Origin: Plecoglossus altivelis
Taxonomy: Eukaryota > Chordata > Actinopteri > Osmeriformes > Plecoglossidae
Direction of reading: 5' to 3'
Assembly (NCBI GenBank): GCA_036571765.1
Contig: BROE01000007.1
Span: 744,001 to 808,000, forward strand
Length of the DNA: 64,000 nucleotides
The notes below the pieces were generated by a model. It did no database searches and had not been told where the DNA came from. It was given only the letters and a program-made list of their open reading frames with translations. Positions 1-13,022 of the stretch are shown here, piece after piece (the stretch's first letter is position 1; every line of letters starts with the position of its first letter). Made by a program: the position numbers and the translations under genes.

Positions 1-2763
1 ATTCATTTACATCAGGTACATGGGGTTACCAGTTAGAATTCAACATAAGACCCCTTAAGAACATAGATTCATTTCTGCCCTTTCATATCTAACTGGCTCT
101 AGGACATAGAAGGACATGGAAAAAGTTAGATCTCTTTTAAACGAGAGAATGTTTAGAGGGGAAGTTGCTCTCAACACCCATCAGGCACTTTAATGCTCAA
201 AATTCTCCACTATCGCCCCTCCCCTCTCTGAAAAAAACAGTGTCAAAAAGTCTGTTTTTCTGACTGAATCTCATTTGCATGTTTGAATAATACATGCTAC
301 TTATGAACATATTAAATGGAATACGGCGTCATTTGAGGAAAAGATTAGACCTTCCGAGTTAATTATAAAGATGTCAAATGTCAGCTAGTGAACCCAGGCC
401 CTTAAGGTTGCCCTCTTTAGTTTGGTGATGATATGCACAAACTATAGATAAAGTGTCATCATACAGGCTATTATGGTTTTCAGAGCCAAAGAAAGACTTT
501 CTCCCTTACATAATTATTATGCTCCATCAGCTGGGAACCTGGATCATACATTTCCAATTCTATCAGCAACACTTATTATGCTCTTCCTACCCCTCTAACT
601 TTGAGCCAGGGATGAATACAACAACGAAGAAAATTACTGTTAAAAGGGTCCTAGTAATAGCTTTGCTTTGGCATGTGACATGTTAGTCTTTAAGGGAACT
701 GCTGACCACAAAATCTAAATGTGTATTTTCCCTCTTACCTGCAGTTCTAATGATCCATTTAGATTTTTCTGGTGTGAGTCACTGAATTCTGTAAATACCA
801 GTCATAGTCTTGCATATAATGGACCTAGATGGCACTTGGTTTGAAGTGGTGAAAGATCTGAAATTTATTTGTAATACAAGGCAGGACTGTTTCTTTCTAG
901 AAACGATCTCTGTCTGGTCGATATTTTCAAAACTAGGCAACAATAATCTTGATTAATAAATATCACAACAGGTAAATGGAAAAATATGGCATGTTTTTAG
1001 GTGAGCTGTACTTTTCAATATATCCCTTGGGGTGTATATGGCTAAAACAATGCAATGTGGTTGTATATGCATATTGGCCTATTTTGGTCATTATTGTAGC
1101 ATTAACAGGATCATCTCAGAGAGTCAGCAAGTGGAAAGCTGTGTGGGTCTATAGTGCCCATGGGTGCACTTTGACAGGGCCCACCAGTCAAACAGGGCAG
1201 GCTTCTCTGTGTTTCTGTCAATTTCCCCTCATCTGAAGTTCATTTAAAGGGAGGAGGGATGCCTCACTAGGTTCTAACAGGTAAGAGGGCCTCATATAAT
1301 CGTCCCTCAGAGAGAGCAGGGGAAAAATCTGATGTGTTCTTTCAACTGTACTAAACTTTAGCCAAGCTCACTGACTACACACAGTGGCAGTCTGCTTATT
1401 AGGAAAACGGACAGCAGGCAGAGAAGGAGAGGAAAAGAGATGAAGAAAGGTCTGTGTCCAGGATGTTTGCAATGAAAAAAAACACAGATTAAAAGATGAA
1501 TGCAATAAAATCTGTACCAGTGTATGAATTGTTAAGACTCAACTACAAGGCTGCCTGACCATCCACTACCCCTAGCAAGCCAGTCACTAGCTCCTGTGAG
1601 CCTGTTTGGTGCTCTTATGGTGGACACCTTGTACCATAGTGTCCATTTAGGATATTTATACTTTATATTGTATTTTGTATTTTTTACCATGTTTATTTAT
1701 CCTATTTTTATTGCATGCGCCTATTTCTTTCATTCCTGTCCTAAACTGTGTGTTGCAACAGTGGAATTTCCCCATTGTGGGACAAATAAAGGATCTCTTA
1801 TCTTATCTTATTTAACTTTAGTTTAGACTGAATTAGGATTGATGGTAATGCTGATGTTATTGTTATACAATCATGCCCAAATTTCATGTAGGTCCTCATC
1901 CCATCTTTTTGTTTTAACAGCATCCATGTTTATAACCACTTATGGACTCCCACCAATAAGCCAATGAGATGTGTATCGAAAATATGACTGACATTTACTC
2001 TGTGCTTTCCTCATGGTACCATAGTTGGGACATAAGCTGTTTGTTTGGTTGGTGGGTAGCAAGTTGGAACACAAGCTCTGAAGAGTCAAACCTTAACCCT
2101 CAACACCCAACTGCACTCTCATCAATCCCTAAACACACACATACACCTCTGAGCTTCTTCAATATTTCATACAGTCAGCCCAAGTTGAACTTTTCAAGGC
2201 TGGAGAAAACCAGGCTCAAAACACAGACAAAGTCGGGTGAGCTTCTTGAGGCCCAGTAACTGGCTCAAAACCCAGACTTACTGCATTTCTTTTCGACAGA
2301 CTGGCTGTCAAAAGAGACACAATTAATTAGGTCAACATTTCAAGATGATTTACCACAGAAACGATCATTTTAAAAGAAACAAGTCTTAGTTTAATCAGTA
2401 TTTTGTGAAAATAAGATATTCTTACACACACTTCCTAGTGTGTGGGGATGAGGGCATGCCGTCTTGGAAAAACAACAGTTTTGGCTAAATGTTAATTTTT
2501 TGTCACCCAAACTGAATATAAAACCTTCAAACACCAATTCTCATCGTTCTGTTTTGTTTTGTCAGAATTTTCTTCAAGTTGGGTGTCAGAGTGTAAAATA
2601 CTGTATGTGCATGTTTCCAGCCCATTGTGTTATCTTTTCTTGCTCTCTCTCCTTGCTCACCGAATGTGTACCAATGAATTGTGTGTGTGTGTTTGCTAAC
2701 ATGTTATGGCTTTGTTTTTCCTTTTTGAAAATTCCTTTGATGTCCTTATTTATTTCTCTGCAG
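1..2763. other. Downstream flank, far end, no gene recognised
   Basis: Mixed AT-rich DNA, more than 10 kb past the vti1a stop. Apart from the retrotransposon-like tail I see no transposon, RNA gene or coding exon. Open frames are short and unconvincing. If gene order follows other vertebrates, tcf7l2 lies beyond the left edge. Confidence 0.6.
1590..1815 (+). mobile_element. Probable non-LTR retrotransposon/SINE 3' tail
   Basis: The segment ends with a small hairpin (cCCCAttgtGGGac), then aaataaagg and a pentamer run (tctta)n at about 1794-1812. This arrangement (stem-loop, 'aataaag', short tandem tail) is typical of the 3' ends of fish LINE elements and the SINEs that borrow them. The family is not certain. 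The 5' boundary is vague, no target duplication was identified, and no reverse-transcriptase coding remains. Confidence 0.6.
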
Positions 2764-2906
2764 CGAAGGCCTTTTCAGCAGTTAGGGCTACAGCGAATTG
2801 GGCACATGTAGCCATCCATGAACAAGGGGCCTCTCTGACAGATGAACCCCTGACCTCAGCTTCCCAGCATGCTCTTGTACACACTGCTAAAGAAGGCTTT
2901 TTAAAG
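2764..2906 (+). CDS. Unassigned exon-like unit, 143 nt, plus strand
   Basis: A strong acceptor (tccttatttatttctctgcag, ending at 2763) and a strong donor (AAAG|gtacgt at 2907) bracket 143 nt that are open in only one frame. Read from the second base of a split codon, this gives 47 codons beginning KAFSAVRATANWAHVAIHEQ and ending HTAKEGFLK, finishing exactly in phase 0. I do not recognise the peptide. It lies about 10 kb beyond the vti1a stop on the opposite strand, so it would belong to a convergent gene or a noncoding transcript. No partner exon with matching phase was found nearby. It may be a chance exon-like arrangement. Confidence 0.3.
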
Positions 2907-2937
2907 GTACGTAACCAGACACCCAGACATTTTGTTG

Positions 2938-2982
2938 TCAGTCAGTCAGTCTGTCTGTCTGTCTGTCTGTTTGTCTGTATCT
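2938..2982. repeat. GTCA/GTCT tetranucleotide microsatellite
   Basis: Three GTCA units run into GTCT units with one TTTG variant, 30 bp after the exon-like unit at 2764-2906. Confidence 0.95.
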
Positions 2983-5900
2983 GGTTGTCTGAGTATCAAT
3001 GTGTGTCACTGTGCAAATACCAGCACAATGATATCCGGTTTTGTCTCTGAACAAAAATATATAAAATAATAGAATGTCTATTCCTTGGTAAAAAGCAATT
3101 AACCATTTTCTTTCTCTGCTTACATTCCCAGGTCCCAAGAATCTATTTACACCCTCACTATTGGCCTATTGAATTTCTTCATACTCTAAGGATACATCAG
3201 TTACTTTTGGAATCCTAAAACTTGAACCTGCATTCCACACCTGGGAAAAATGCACTTCTCTGAGATCAAATTTAATTGCAGAGTTTTTCAATTATTGTAT
3301 GGTGAGGTTGCTGAGTACACAATATGATTTAAGGAAGAAGGAAAACAAGTTTATGTAAGTACTGGTGGTACAAACCCTTTAGGTAATTAAAATGGTCAAT
3401 GATGATGGGACAGAAATGTAAAAAAGGAGGATGCATCTTAAAGCCCCAAGTAGCCACTACTTAACCTGCTGCATTTTCATTATTTTTTGGAGCAGCCAAA
3501 TTTATCAAATTTGGTTTGATAAAATTATCTGCTAAATGAACATATTAAAATGTCAAGAGCAGTTCACATACCAACCGTTTTGATGTAAAACAGGCCGACC
3601 ACTATTTTAAGCCAAGCCCAATATGCAACAATGTAATGCTCTTATAAATGAATCAAAGAAAAGCATCCTAAACAAAGTCACTAGTTTAAAGAATTATGGA
3701 TAAGTGCCCAATCAGGGTGCCTTTTGTAAGGAGCCCATCATTACCTCACAGTGTATACCTATCTGTCCCACAAATCTGTTCTGCTATTTGAAGAGTTCAC
3801 CCCAGATGGAGCTACTAGTAGGATAGCTGACAGGATAGCTACTTCCTATAGTGTATAATTTGTATATATATTAGGAAACTGGTTGTGGCAGTGCAACCTC
3901 AGTTGTTTCATAAAAGTGTGTTCAAGTTAACTGAATAGACCTGTAATGCATCAGACATTTTTATTTTTGTTGTTGTTCATATAGATATACTGCAGCTTCA
4001 GATCAATCAAGAGGCTTCAAGAGGCTCAGCACATATTGTGTTTTAAAGTATACTGAGTATACTGTAAACAGGCGTCCTTTCCTATTCAACTTCAAGTGGA
4101 TTTTTTTGTTTTGTGCCTCTTCTGAGGTGGGCAGTATACACCATCACTAAAACATTTATTTTATATCTAACTATATCTTTACATACTAAAGCTGAGGTAT
4201 GAGAGATGAGTAGTTCAGGAGACTAAAGTATAAGTGTGCATGTGTCAAGGATATGTGTTGGCCAATATATGTCGGCCGTGGAAAGCCAAGGCTGCAGCAG
4301 ACTGTTTGGATGCTCTGGCAAAAACATTAACCTGCAACAAAACATTTGAATTGTAGTTACGATTGAGGAAAATTCATGAATAGGTTTTTCTAAATATATT
4401 AAATTTCTTGACCCACTGTTGCTTATTGAAGGCTTGCCACCACTTGAAGAGATGTTTTCACTCTGAATAAGACCCATGATTCTAATCACCATTTAAAAAC
4501 ACTAGATGTTTATGAGCCTTTGAGATCATGTGCTAAAGTACTGTCCTTCAACTACTGAATCTTCTCAGCACATGAAAAGATATGTTTTATTTGTTGACAA
4601 TTGTAAATACTTTCAGAGTGAAAAAGAAGCATTCATGAAAGTGATATCAATGGCTGCCATACTTTTTCTGGACTGTATGTCTCAGACATTGTGTTCAGAG
4701 AATAGCTTTCAGTTGACATTGAGCATGTCACCTTCTACGTGTTCTGCATCACTTTTTCTTCTGCCAGCCATCCTTTCTCTAATTTATTTGTTGCTTACAG
4801 ATGCCCTTCCACTATGTGACCAACAGAAACTTAGAACCACATAAACGCTAGTTGAAATGTATTATTCATAAGTTGACATGTACACAGACCATTATTATTT
4901 CAATGTGTATAAATGCCTTAAACATTGGATGAAAACGTGCCTGAACAAGAAATATCAGGTGCCACTAAAGAACAGTGACCATTTATTGCATACCATATTG
5001 GATGCCTACTTTCAGTTATGTGTTCTTTAAAGGCAACTCAAATATAAAACTACAAATGTTATCGTCAATAATATTAAAAAGGAACACCTTGGTTCTGGTA
5101 TAATGCTGTTTTAATAATGAGAGATTGGACCCTGACTCATTGTAGTTTTTGGTTGCCACTGTGAAACCTCTGGCTAGTGATTATCAGTGAAGGTCAGTGA
5201 AAGTTGATGTTTACTCCAGAACAATCGGTGACTTCAGCATGTATCCCATAGTGTAATTGAGCCCCTTCAGTCTTTAGAGCACACTGATGAACTGGACCCC
5301 AATCATTCATTCCATGTGGTCAGTTTAACTCAGCTTTCCTTGCGACTACTAAGGTTCTGATTTCTCATCTATATATTTTTTTGGCTCAGAGCTTGTTTGG
5401 ACAGTAGGTTGCTTAATCCAGGAGGGACTACCACAGCATAAAGTTTAATTTGATAAATATGGGGATAATTTTTAATTGCCTCATCATATTTACTTTGCAA
5501 TCTTCAAATCAAATCCTTAACTTCAAATTGTGCACAGTTCACAGAAACATAATCCATACTGTTAATACACATCAAAGTGAGTGTATTTGGTAAAGAAGCA
5601 CAATATAAAACTGTCCACATAGGTTGTATGACTTTTTAAATAAAATTAATCTATACAGAATTTCTGGTCATGTCAAGACCAATGGGCCAAACTGATGAGA
5701 GCACTATTTTACACTAGGATATTAAGTGATAAGTGATAAGTGTAAATTCAATTGACTATACAGATTAAGAGTTGACTGGCTTTTAAGTACTCCCTTAAGG
5801 GACACCAATAAGGACAAAAAACATGAGTAGGAGCTTCAAATCCTTCTGAATTTGACACAGGAAACCTAACATTTACTTACAATACATGATCTTATTAAAT

Positions 5901-7239
5901 ATTAAACACCTTTTTTAAATAGCTAAGATTTTTTTAATACCAATTTGACAGTTTATGCTGGCTCAGAAAGTTTACACAGTCTGTACAGTACATAACATTC
6001 CTTTCATAGAAATTTGTTTGACTGTGTTCTGAACGTTCCATTGATAAGGAATGTTTGACGGTGTCTTCCAGACTTGGTTCAGATTGCTTGCCTTTATCCT
6101 CGCTGACTTCTTCCCCCTTTTTTCAAGTGATTAGAATTTGTTCCACAGCCTCTGGGATTGGACGATTTGAACATATTTTATTTAACCACTTTTGTAAAAC
6201 CTTATATTCAACAGCTGTGATATATAGCAGAATTACAATTTCCAGGGTCAAGGAGGGACTTCAGAAAGAGTGGGCACCATCACTCTGTGGAAAAAGTGAT
6301 ACATGCAGAGAGAAAAAAGAAAAGAAAGGGGAAAGAATCTCATGAGTTGTCTTTAAAAATGAATGAGGAAAATGGGTAATCCCAGAGTCTCGGAATGGGA
6401 AGAGGTAAAATCAATATGGCCTCATGGTTCTAGGCAGTAAGAAAACCTTGAGATGAACAAAAGTTGTGCATTTTGTTGCCGCCGCTATATGTCTCAGTAG
6501 AGATGTGCATGTTTCTGCGTTTCTGAAAATTACCTTTAGTATGAGTGTGTGAAAGTGAACTGAGAATGTCTTACAAGACATAAGTTAAAGCAGACAAATG
6601 TGTGTTGAAATGCGACAATGTTTTTGTTGGGCCCTCGCTGAACAATAATGTTGTCATAATTAGCTTATTGTGATCATTTGTTTACTTTGAGACACCATCA
6701 CACACACACCACCATTATCTCACAACCACGTTACCTTTACTGTAAAGACCATATTGTAGTGTAAGAGAGATATGAGGGCAGTAGGTTACATAAGAAGACA
6801 TCATACAGATTCTGTAACCTTTGAACTCCCCATTCAATTGACCCCACATGCTAACCTGGCAGGACCCCCCTTTGCGAACCAACACCCCTTTTCATGAATA
6901 TTTAACAACCTCCTCCCTTGTCTGAGATGGAGGTAACACAGAGGGGGATGAGGAAAAGAGGGAGGGCTGTGGGTGACATTGGCCTTTCCACACATAACGC
7001 AAGCACAATACCATTTTACAATTTGCACCATGGTTTTTCTCGCACACATCAATTATCATCCATCTATACATTTTTGTTGTATGTGTGTGTGAGAATATTG
7101 AGGGGTGAGGTTCTGTTCAGGGTCAAACTGAAAAAATACACTTCCCTCTTATACTCCCTGCCCCCCCCCCAATTCATCCATATACCTTCGCCCCCTTTTT
7201 TGACATCCTCTGTGCCGCTGCCATGCTAAGTGATGCCCA
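2983..7239. other. AT-rich unique DNA, nothing recognised
   Basis: Apparently single-copy AT-rich sequence with scattered poly-A/T. Frames of up to about 100 codons lack domains and splice context. No repeat family was identified. Confidence 0.6.
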
Positions 7240-7283
7240 CCCCCCCCACACACCCAGACACACACACACACACACAACCCCCC
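7240..7283. repeat. C-run and CA microsatellite
   Basis: cacccccccc, then cacaca with interruptions, then (CA)n. Confidence 0.9.
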
Positions 7284-8790
7284 AGTTCATTAGCAAGCTC
7301 TTCAGTAGCCTGTCATGGCGGATGTGCTCCATCAAAGCTGATCGACTCCCCATTTTTTCCAGAGACATGTCGTGGGTTATCACTGCTCGCTCAGATCTCC
7401 AGCTACGGGGGGAACATGACTGGCAGGCCGTCTTTTGAAGACAGTGATTTCTCCACTGATGCCTCCCAGTTGGAAATTTAGAATCGTGTCTGGTAAGACA
7501 CAGTATGCAAAGTAAATTACTGTATAGGCCATGGAACTGGAAGAAAGCTCCATGGTTGGGCCTAGGGTGCCTTGCAGGCAACCTGGCTCCTCTCTCTTTT
7601 CTTCTTGATTTGTCTTCTTTCTTTTACCATTTTATGATGGAAGACAGGTCTCAGTGCTGACCACTGAACATCTAACTATACAGGCAGCAATCTGTATATG
7701 TGTATCTATGGCTCGATTATCTCGAGAGCCGGGCAGTGTATAATATGAAGTGTACTGATCAGGACTCAAGGACGTGCAACATTTTGAGTAAATTCTTTTT
7801 GAATAGCCGTTTGTGACAAATAATGTAAACGTGTTTGCCATGATGTTGACGTGCACTAAGAGGTGAAGCCATGAATCTTGTGATCTTAGTTTTAAGACAA
7901 ACACTGTTAATTGTCATGATTATGCACAGTAATCATTTTGTAGATTTTAAAAGAGGTGGCATCCCAAAATTTGGGTAAAATCAATTTCTTAATATTACAG
8001 AAATAAATACTGAAATATTCACATTACAGATATACAAATATTAAATTACAAGGTTAACTGTACACAAACATTTACAAGTCTTAAAAACTGCCTACTGGGC
8101 CTATTATATTAAGTCTCCATTATCATGCAAATAGGAAAGCTAGTTACAATTGTATTCCTTTGTAGTGGTAAAACGTTAATTTTAGCTCAAAGGCTATGCC
8201 AGTATTCTACAGGGAGAGTGATGAGAAAAAAGGAGAGGGGAATTGAGGGAGGGAGAGATGAAGGAGGGGGTATCAGAACTTTAGTCTGGCACAGTCTTGG
8301 TCTGACCTGGACTTTGTGTGCTCATATTGTATTATATAGTTTGCTTGTACATGACCATAGTTCTTTGAGGAAGTCTAGGTGTGCACTGAAAACAGAATGC
8401 AGGAAAAGCCATGATTGGATTTGACTGAGATCTTGCTGTGGGTGATGTGGGTGATATGTCAACTTTTTTTTTTTTATCCGACCATTTTCGTAAAGAGTCA
8501 GGCTCTACTTTTTTCCAGCATGGACCAGAAGGAGGAGATACAACAGGGATACTTAGTTATTGTTGAAATGCAATATTGATTTAATGACAAACCACACATA
8601 AGCATTTTACGTCGACAAATTACAAATTTACCAAACTGCTCTAGGAGAAAAGATGTGAACAAACAGGATTTTTTGATCATTAAACCTAGAATGTGCAGCA
8701 GGGGTGGACACAATGATTCACATATTCACAGATATATTTGAATAGGAGTGCCATTCATTGCACTGACCATCTCCACTTAATGACTTGAAT

Positions 8791-8931
8791 CGACAGACAG
8801 ACAGACAGACAGACAGACACACACACACACACACACACGCAACGTGAACGAACAGACACACAAACACCAGGGCACACAAACACCAGGGCGCACGCACGCA
8901 CACACGCACGCACGCACGCACACACACACAG
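8791..8931. repeat. Compound GACA / CA / CGCA microsatellite
   Basis: (GACA)n is followed by (CA)n, a 17-bp direct duplication (cacacaaacaccagggc, twice), then a CGCA/CA mixture. Open frames rich in Cys and Val on the minus strand are artefacts of this tract. Confidence 0.95.
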
Positions 8932-11900
8932 CTTCAGCTTTGTCACATGCACAGATAATGGAAACATTGTAATGTCCTTGTAGGCCCAAACTCAAGTTAA
9001 AACAAATAACAATGTTGATGGTATCTAGAGAAGACAAGAAAGGCAGAGAAAGGAAGCCATTCTACTCGTACTGGTGGCATGTAAAAAGAGAGAACAAGCT
9101 AATGAGTAGAGGGTGACAGAGGCTGGGAGGGATTGCACATGTGTGACAGTGATGATGGAAATGTGTGTGTGTGCATGGTCAAACAGAGAGGGAGATTCAT
9201 CCCTTTAGTCAATTGGTGTTATTGTGGATGACTCCCCTCGCTGGTTCACTGTTGGCCTCCACAGGCAGGACCCGAGGGCCAGACAAGGTAGCCTGACTCT
9301 TCCTGAGATTAAACGGATGCCTCCCATCGAGATCTCCCAGAGTTGTTTATCCCGCTTTAGAGACCTTTTCAGATGGAGAAACATCCCTAATGCGCCTGTC
9401 ACAATCACTGTTCACCAAATGTCTGACAAACTCCTGGACTTTGTGATGAACGGTGTTTACTCCCCGTTCTATCTGGGATTTGTCCCTCTTCCCAGCATAA
9501 GAAGTGTCTAGGACGTTATCACCACAAAGCATTTAAATAAGTGTGGTGTGATCTCTGCTAAGGCTGCAAAGATATTATCTGTACCGTAAACACACAGGAT
9601 TGTTTAAGTGACAATCACGTTCAGCGATATACACATTCCAAGCCACTGTGGGATATAGCTATAGATATAGCTCTTGAAAGAGGTTCTACCTTGTATAGGA
9701 CACATCACACTGTCAGTCGTCATATGACAGTGGCCAGGGACCCCCGAAGACTAAATAACTTTCTAGTGAATGGGAAATAGTGAAAGCTTTAAAATCTGTT
9801 TAAGATGTTAAATGACTAATCATTACCCCCTTCTGATTGTTCCTACTATCCCCCCATGTTTTGATTTTTCTCTATGTAAAGCATGCATTTTCACCTAGCG
9901 AGGCTTAACATCCAACTTAATTAAATATTAAAAAGTGTCTGTACCTGCTACTATTGTTGCCCATTGGAATAAGATATAACCTATTTTTGACAAGTTTTCA
10001 TCTTTCTCTTTCTGCAGCAAGATGCTCATCGAAAACCAAATCAGTCATGAAGAGAGGAGGGGGTAATGAATAATCTATTTCATATTCCAAAGGCACCCGT
10101 TGCTCCAAGGGAGGGGGGAAAGGAGAGAAAAGTGTGGATAGGAGTGTAGAGGGGGAGAGAAGAGACAGATTGGGAGAGAAGAAAAGAAAGGAATAGGTCG
10201 AAAAACCAAGATGGAGAGAGACATAGAGAGAGGAAGTGAGAGAGAAAGAGAGCTGGCAGATGATCCTCTGCGTCTGCCAAGGTATCACATGACAGGGCCT
10301 CCTGTTTAAATAATAAAAAGGGGTCTCTAAACAAATCGTTATTTCCTCCCCCCCCACATCCCCTCCTCCCTCTTCTATAAAAAAGAAAGTTGTTTAATGC
10401 CATTTCTTAATGAACATAATAGCCGGCACTAATAATGAAAGAAAATAAATACATCTAAAAACGGGCTTCCCGAGTTGTCGCCGGCGCTCAATTATTTCCT
10501 TGTCAAGTGGGTCTGGTTTAATGAGGCCCTGTGGGACTGACGGCTGTCAGTCAGCCCTGACTTTTTGACACCATTACAACTTCAAATAGAGGCGCAGCCA
10601 CGCTGCCTTCCACCAGTGCAGCAACTCGGCTCATCTGACAGGCTGGGAGTGGGGGAAGCAGGAGAAATTGAGAGAAAAGGAGGAAAGGGAGAGTGAGTGG
10701 AGAAGAAGCAGGTATAGACAGAGACAGAGAGAGAAAGGAAGGAAGAAAGAAGAGATGGATAGGAGGATGGTGGTGGTTGAGGGGGGGGGTGCTTAAATAC
10801 CAGAACACAGGTACTGTAATACACACTCCCACACAAAAATATTCAAGCCAACAAGCAAGCGCAAGCACGCCAAACTGTGGACCAACATCCTGCCTATCTC
10901 TATCAAAGCTCCCACATTTCCGTGCACGTACATATGCACATGCAATCTCGGCTAATAGCATATGGCTGAAAACTGATCGCAAGTGTCATTATCAGATGAG
11001 TTTTGTTGAACTGTCAGGTCATTTATTTCACTCTTTCCTTTTCCAAGATGATGTCTCTTTCTCTCACCCTCTCAATTATTACACCCCAACTTAATGATGC
11101 CCCCCCACATAGGAGAGTCGTGGCACACTATTTTGCTGCCTATTAATTCATGTCTTTGAAGCGGTGCGCTGTGCTGCTGGTAGTTCTGCCGACTGGTTGG
11201 TCGTGGAGCAGAGGGCCCTCCCGCCGGGACCCTGAGCATCCAAAATAAGAAGATCCCACCCGGCTCTGACACAGAATAGCTAATGGTCCTGTCGCTGTGA
11301 AGACTGAAAAATGGACAGAGAGAGAAGAGAAAGAAGTTGTCTGGGCCAGACTGGGGAGGATCGATAACATGATGCTTTTCTATGCTGGCATGCATGTGCC
11401 CATGTGGATGGGCTAGGGGGAAATGAAAAGTGTGGCTGAGAAGGTGTGTGTTATGTGTCAGTTAAAGGGAACTCAATATAATCACCTTGAATTGCTTTCT
11501 CCTCATTTTAATCGAGAACTCATAACAAGAATGAAACATTTAAAACACATATAGCATGCAAGTTGTCAAAGTTGAGTCTTTAAGATGAAATGCTCTACTA
11601 CAGTGCTGCATTTTTATTTTACAAACTACAAACAAAATGACCAAATAAATACCACTCCGTACTATGACTGAAAAACAGAACAGTTCGATGTTGATAAGAA
11701 AACATGGTCCTGGTAAAAGTTATGTATCCCATGATCTCATCACAGACGACAACAGGCCTGCATTCACTTCACCACCCAAAATCCACTCTAAAAAACACCA
11801 TTATCACAGACTAATAAAAAATCTATAATACTCAAACATGTACATCAATAAATAGTAATCAAATTAACAATATTGTGTAAAGAGAACACACCCCTGATTT

Positions 11901-12084
11901 GCCAGTTAGTATTTAGCTAATAATTACTTGATAATCTATGTCAAGAAACAGGGAACTGGAGAATCCCAAATCCCAATTCAATGTGTGGACAGTGGAGCAA
12001 AGGGGGCAAAGAGAACATCCCAGGAGGGTTACAGTTTTAGCAGCTCATCTTTGAGAAAAGCTCATGAACTTTGCTTTAAATCTA

Positions 12085-12110
12085 TCTGTCTGTCTGTCTG
12101 TCTGTCTGTT
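12085..12110. repeat. CTGT tetranucleotide microsatellite
   Basis: About six CTGT units. Confidence 0.95.
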
Positions 12111-12520
12111 ATTTGGTTACTTGTATACTCTGGACATTGATAATTTGATCAAAAAAAGAAAGCATAAAAAGAAAGACAAAAGTCGTCATATCCTGAGAGA
12201 CAGTTTGGATGATTAGGATTAGTTAAGTAGAAGCAGAAAAAAAGATTACTGACTGCCAACTCATTCTCCTTTTGTATCAAGGCACTGTCCTTTGTGTTGT
12301 AAAACATGCATGGTTTAGTTTTATGAAGTTGGTTGCAATGGGCTTCATGCCTAGAGCTTCAGTCTGAATTATAACATAATATAGGTTAATCAAGACTATC
12401 TATGAAAAGTAAACTGATGTTGCCTACATAAATGCAGAAAGCTGATATTGAGAACGTTCTCTGCACACACTTGCAGACAATGCAACACACAAACATACAC
12501 ATGTTCTAAGGAAGCATGTT

Positions 12521-12526
12521 TTTATA
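12521..12526 (-). terminator. vti1a: Candidate vti1a poly(A) signal (TATAAA variant)
   Basis: The minus strand reads TATAAA about 500 nt after the stop codon, followed within about 20-60 nt by a GU-rich run (gtgtatgtttgtgtgttg), the usual downstream element. No AATAAA was seen on the minus strand between here and the stop. A canonical AATAAA lies further on, at 11618-11613, and would give a 3' UTR of about 1.4 kb. Either could be used. Only the hexamers and the GU-rich run are seen; their use is inferred. Confidence 0.3.
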
Positions 12527-13022
12527 CACACATGACTGCACAGATATTACTTTAGAGTTGGATGCACCAAATAAACAACAGCTATATGGTCTGAATTCCC
12601 ATAGGTCTTCTACCCCAGGACAGTCTGAACCAATGGAAAATCAGTTTTATGACATTGGTGAATCGTTTCAACGTTCATAAAAATATATATGTACAAAATA
12701 AAACTGAGGGTCAGTAGGCTACATACTCTATTCTCTTGTACTTTAAAAGTACAAGAGAAAGAGGAGGGAGAGACAAAACAAAGGAGTAAGAGAAGGAAAA
12801 GAGTGGAGGTGAAAAGGAAGAAATAAAGTAGAGAAAGAGGCAAAAAGAATGAAAGAAAGAAAGAAAGGAGAGAGAAAGAGCCCCGTCAGGCCCTGGAAAG
12901 AGTGATTCATGGGAGCCATTTGTCCTAATTACGCTAGAGCAACGTGTTTTGTCGCTATTAATCACAAGTGTTTGTGTGAAGGTGTGTATGAGTGTGAAAG
13001 GGTGTGTTTAAGTGTTATAAGA

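Larger units (their letters stand above)
7284..13022. other. vti1a 3' flank and 3' UTR with complex noncoding blocks
   Basis: Between microsatellites lie compositionally complex GC-balanced blocks that differ from the surrounding DNA: about 7285-7490, 9215-9520, 10385-10640, 11130-11300 and 12885-12970. The last is just inside the likely 3' UTR. GA-rich runs occur at 10100-10260, 10640-10780 and 12750-12880. No coding gene is supported. Confidence 0.55.

Noticed and set aside
7284..7490. Possible terminal exon after ccccattttttccag on the plus strand
   Set aside because: The pyrimidine tract is fair but the peptide is unrecognised, frames are short, and no upstream exon was found.
8718..9037. 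Cys/Val-rich minus-strand frames
   Set aside because: Translation of the GACA/CA/CGCA microsatellite.
10002..10068. Exon-like start after tctttctctttctgcag on the plus strand
   Set aside because: The frame ends after about 17 codons and resembles nothing known; acceptor-like strings are common in pyrimidine-rich DNA.
1..13022. tcf7l2 exons (beta-catenin-binding or HMG-box region)
   Set aside because: No matching peptide on the minus strand; the gene is only predicted to lie further left from known synteny.
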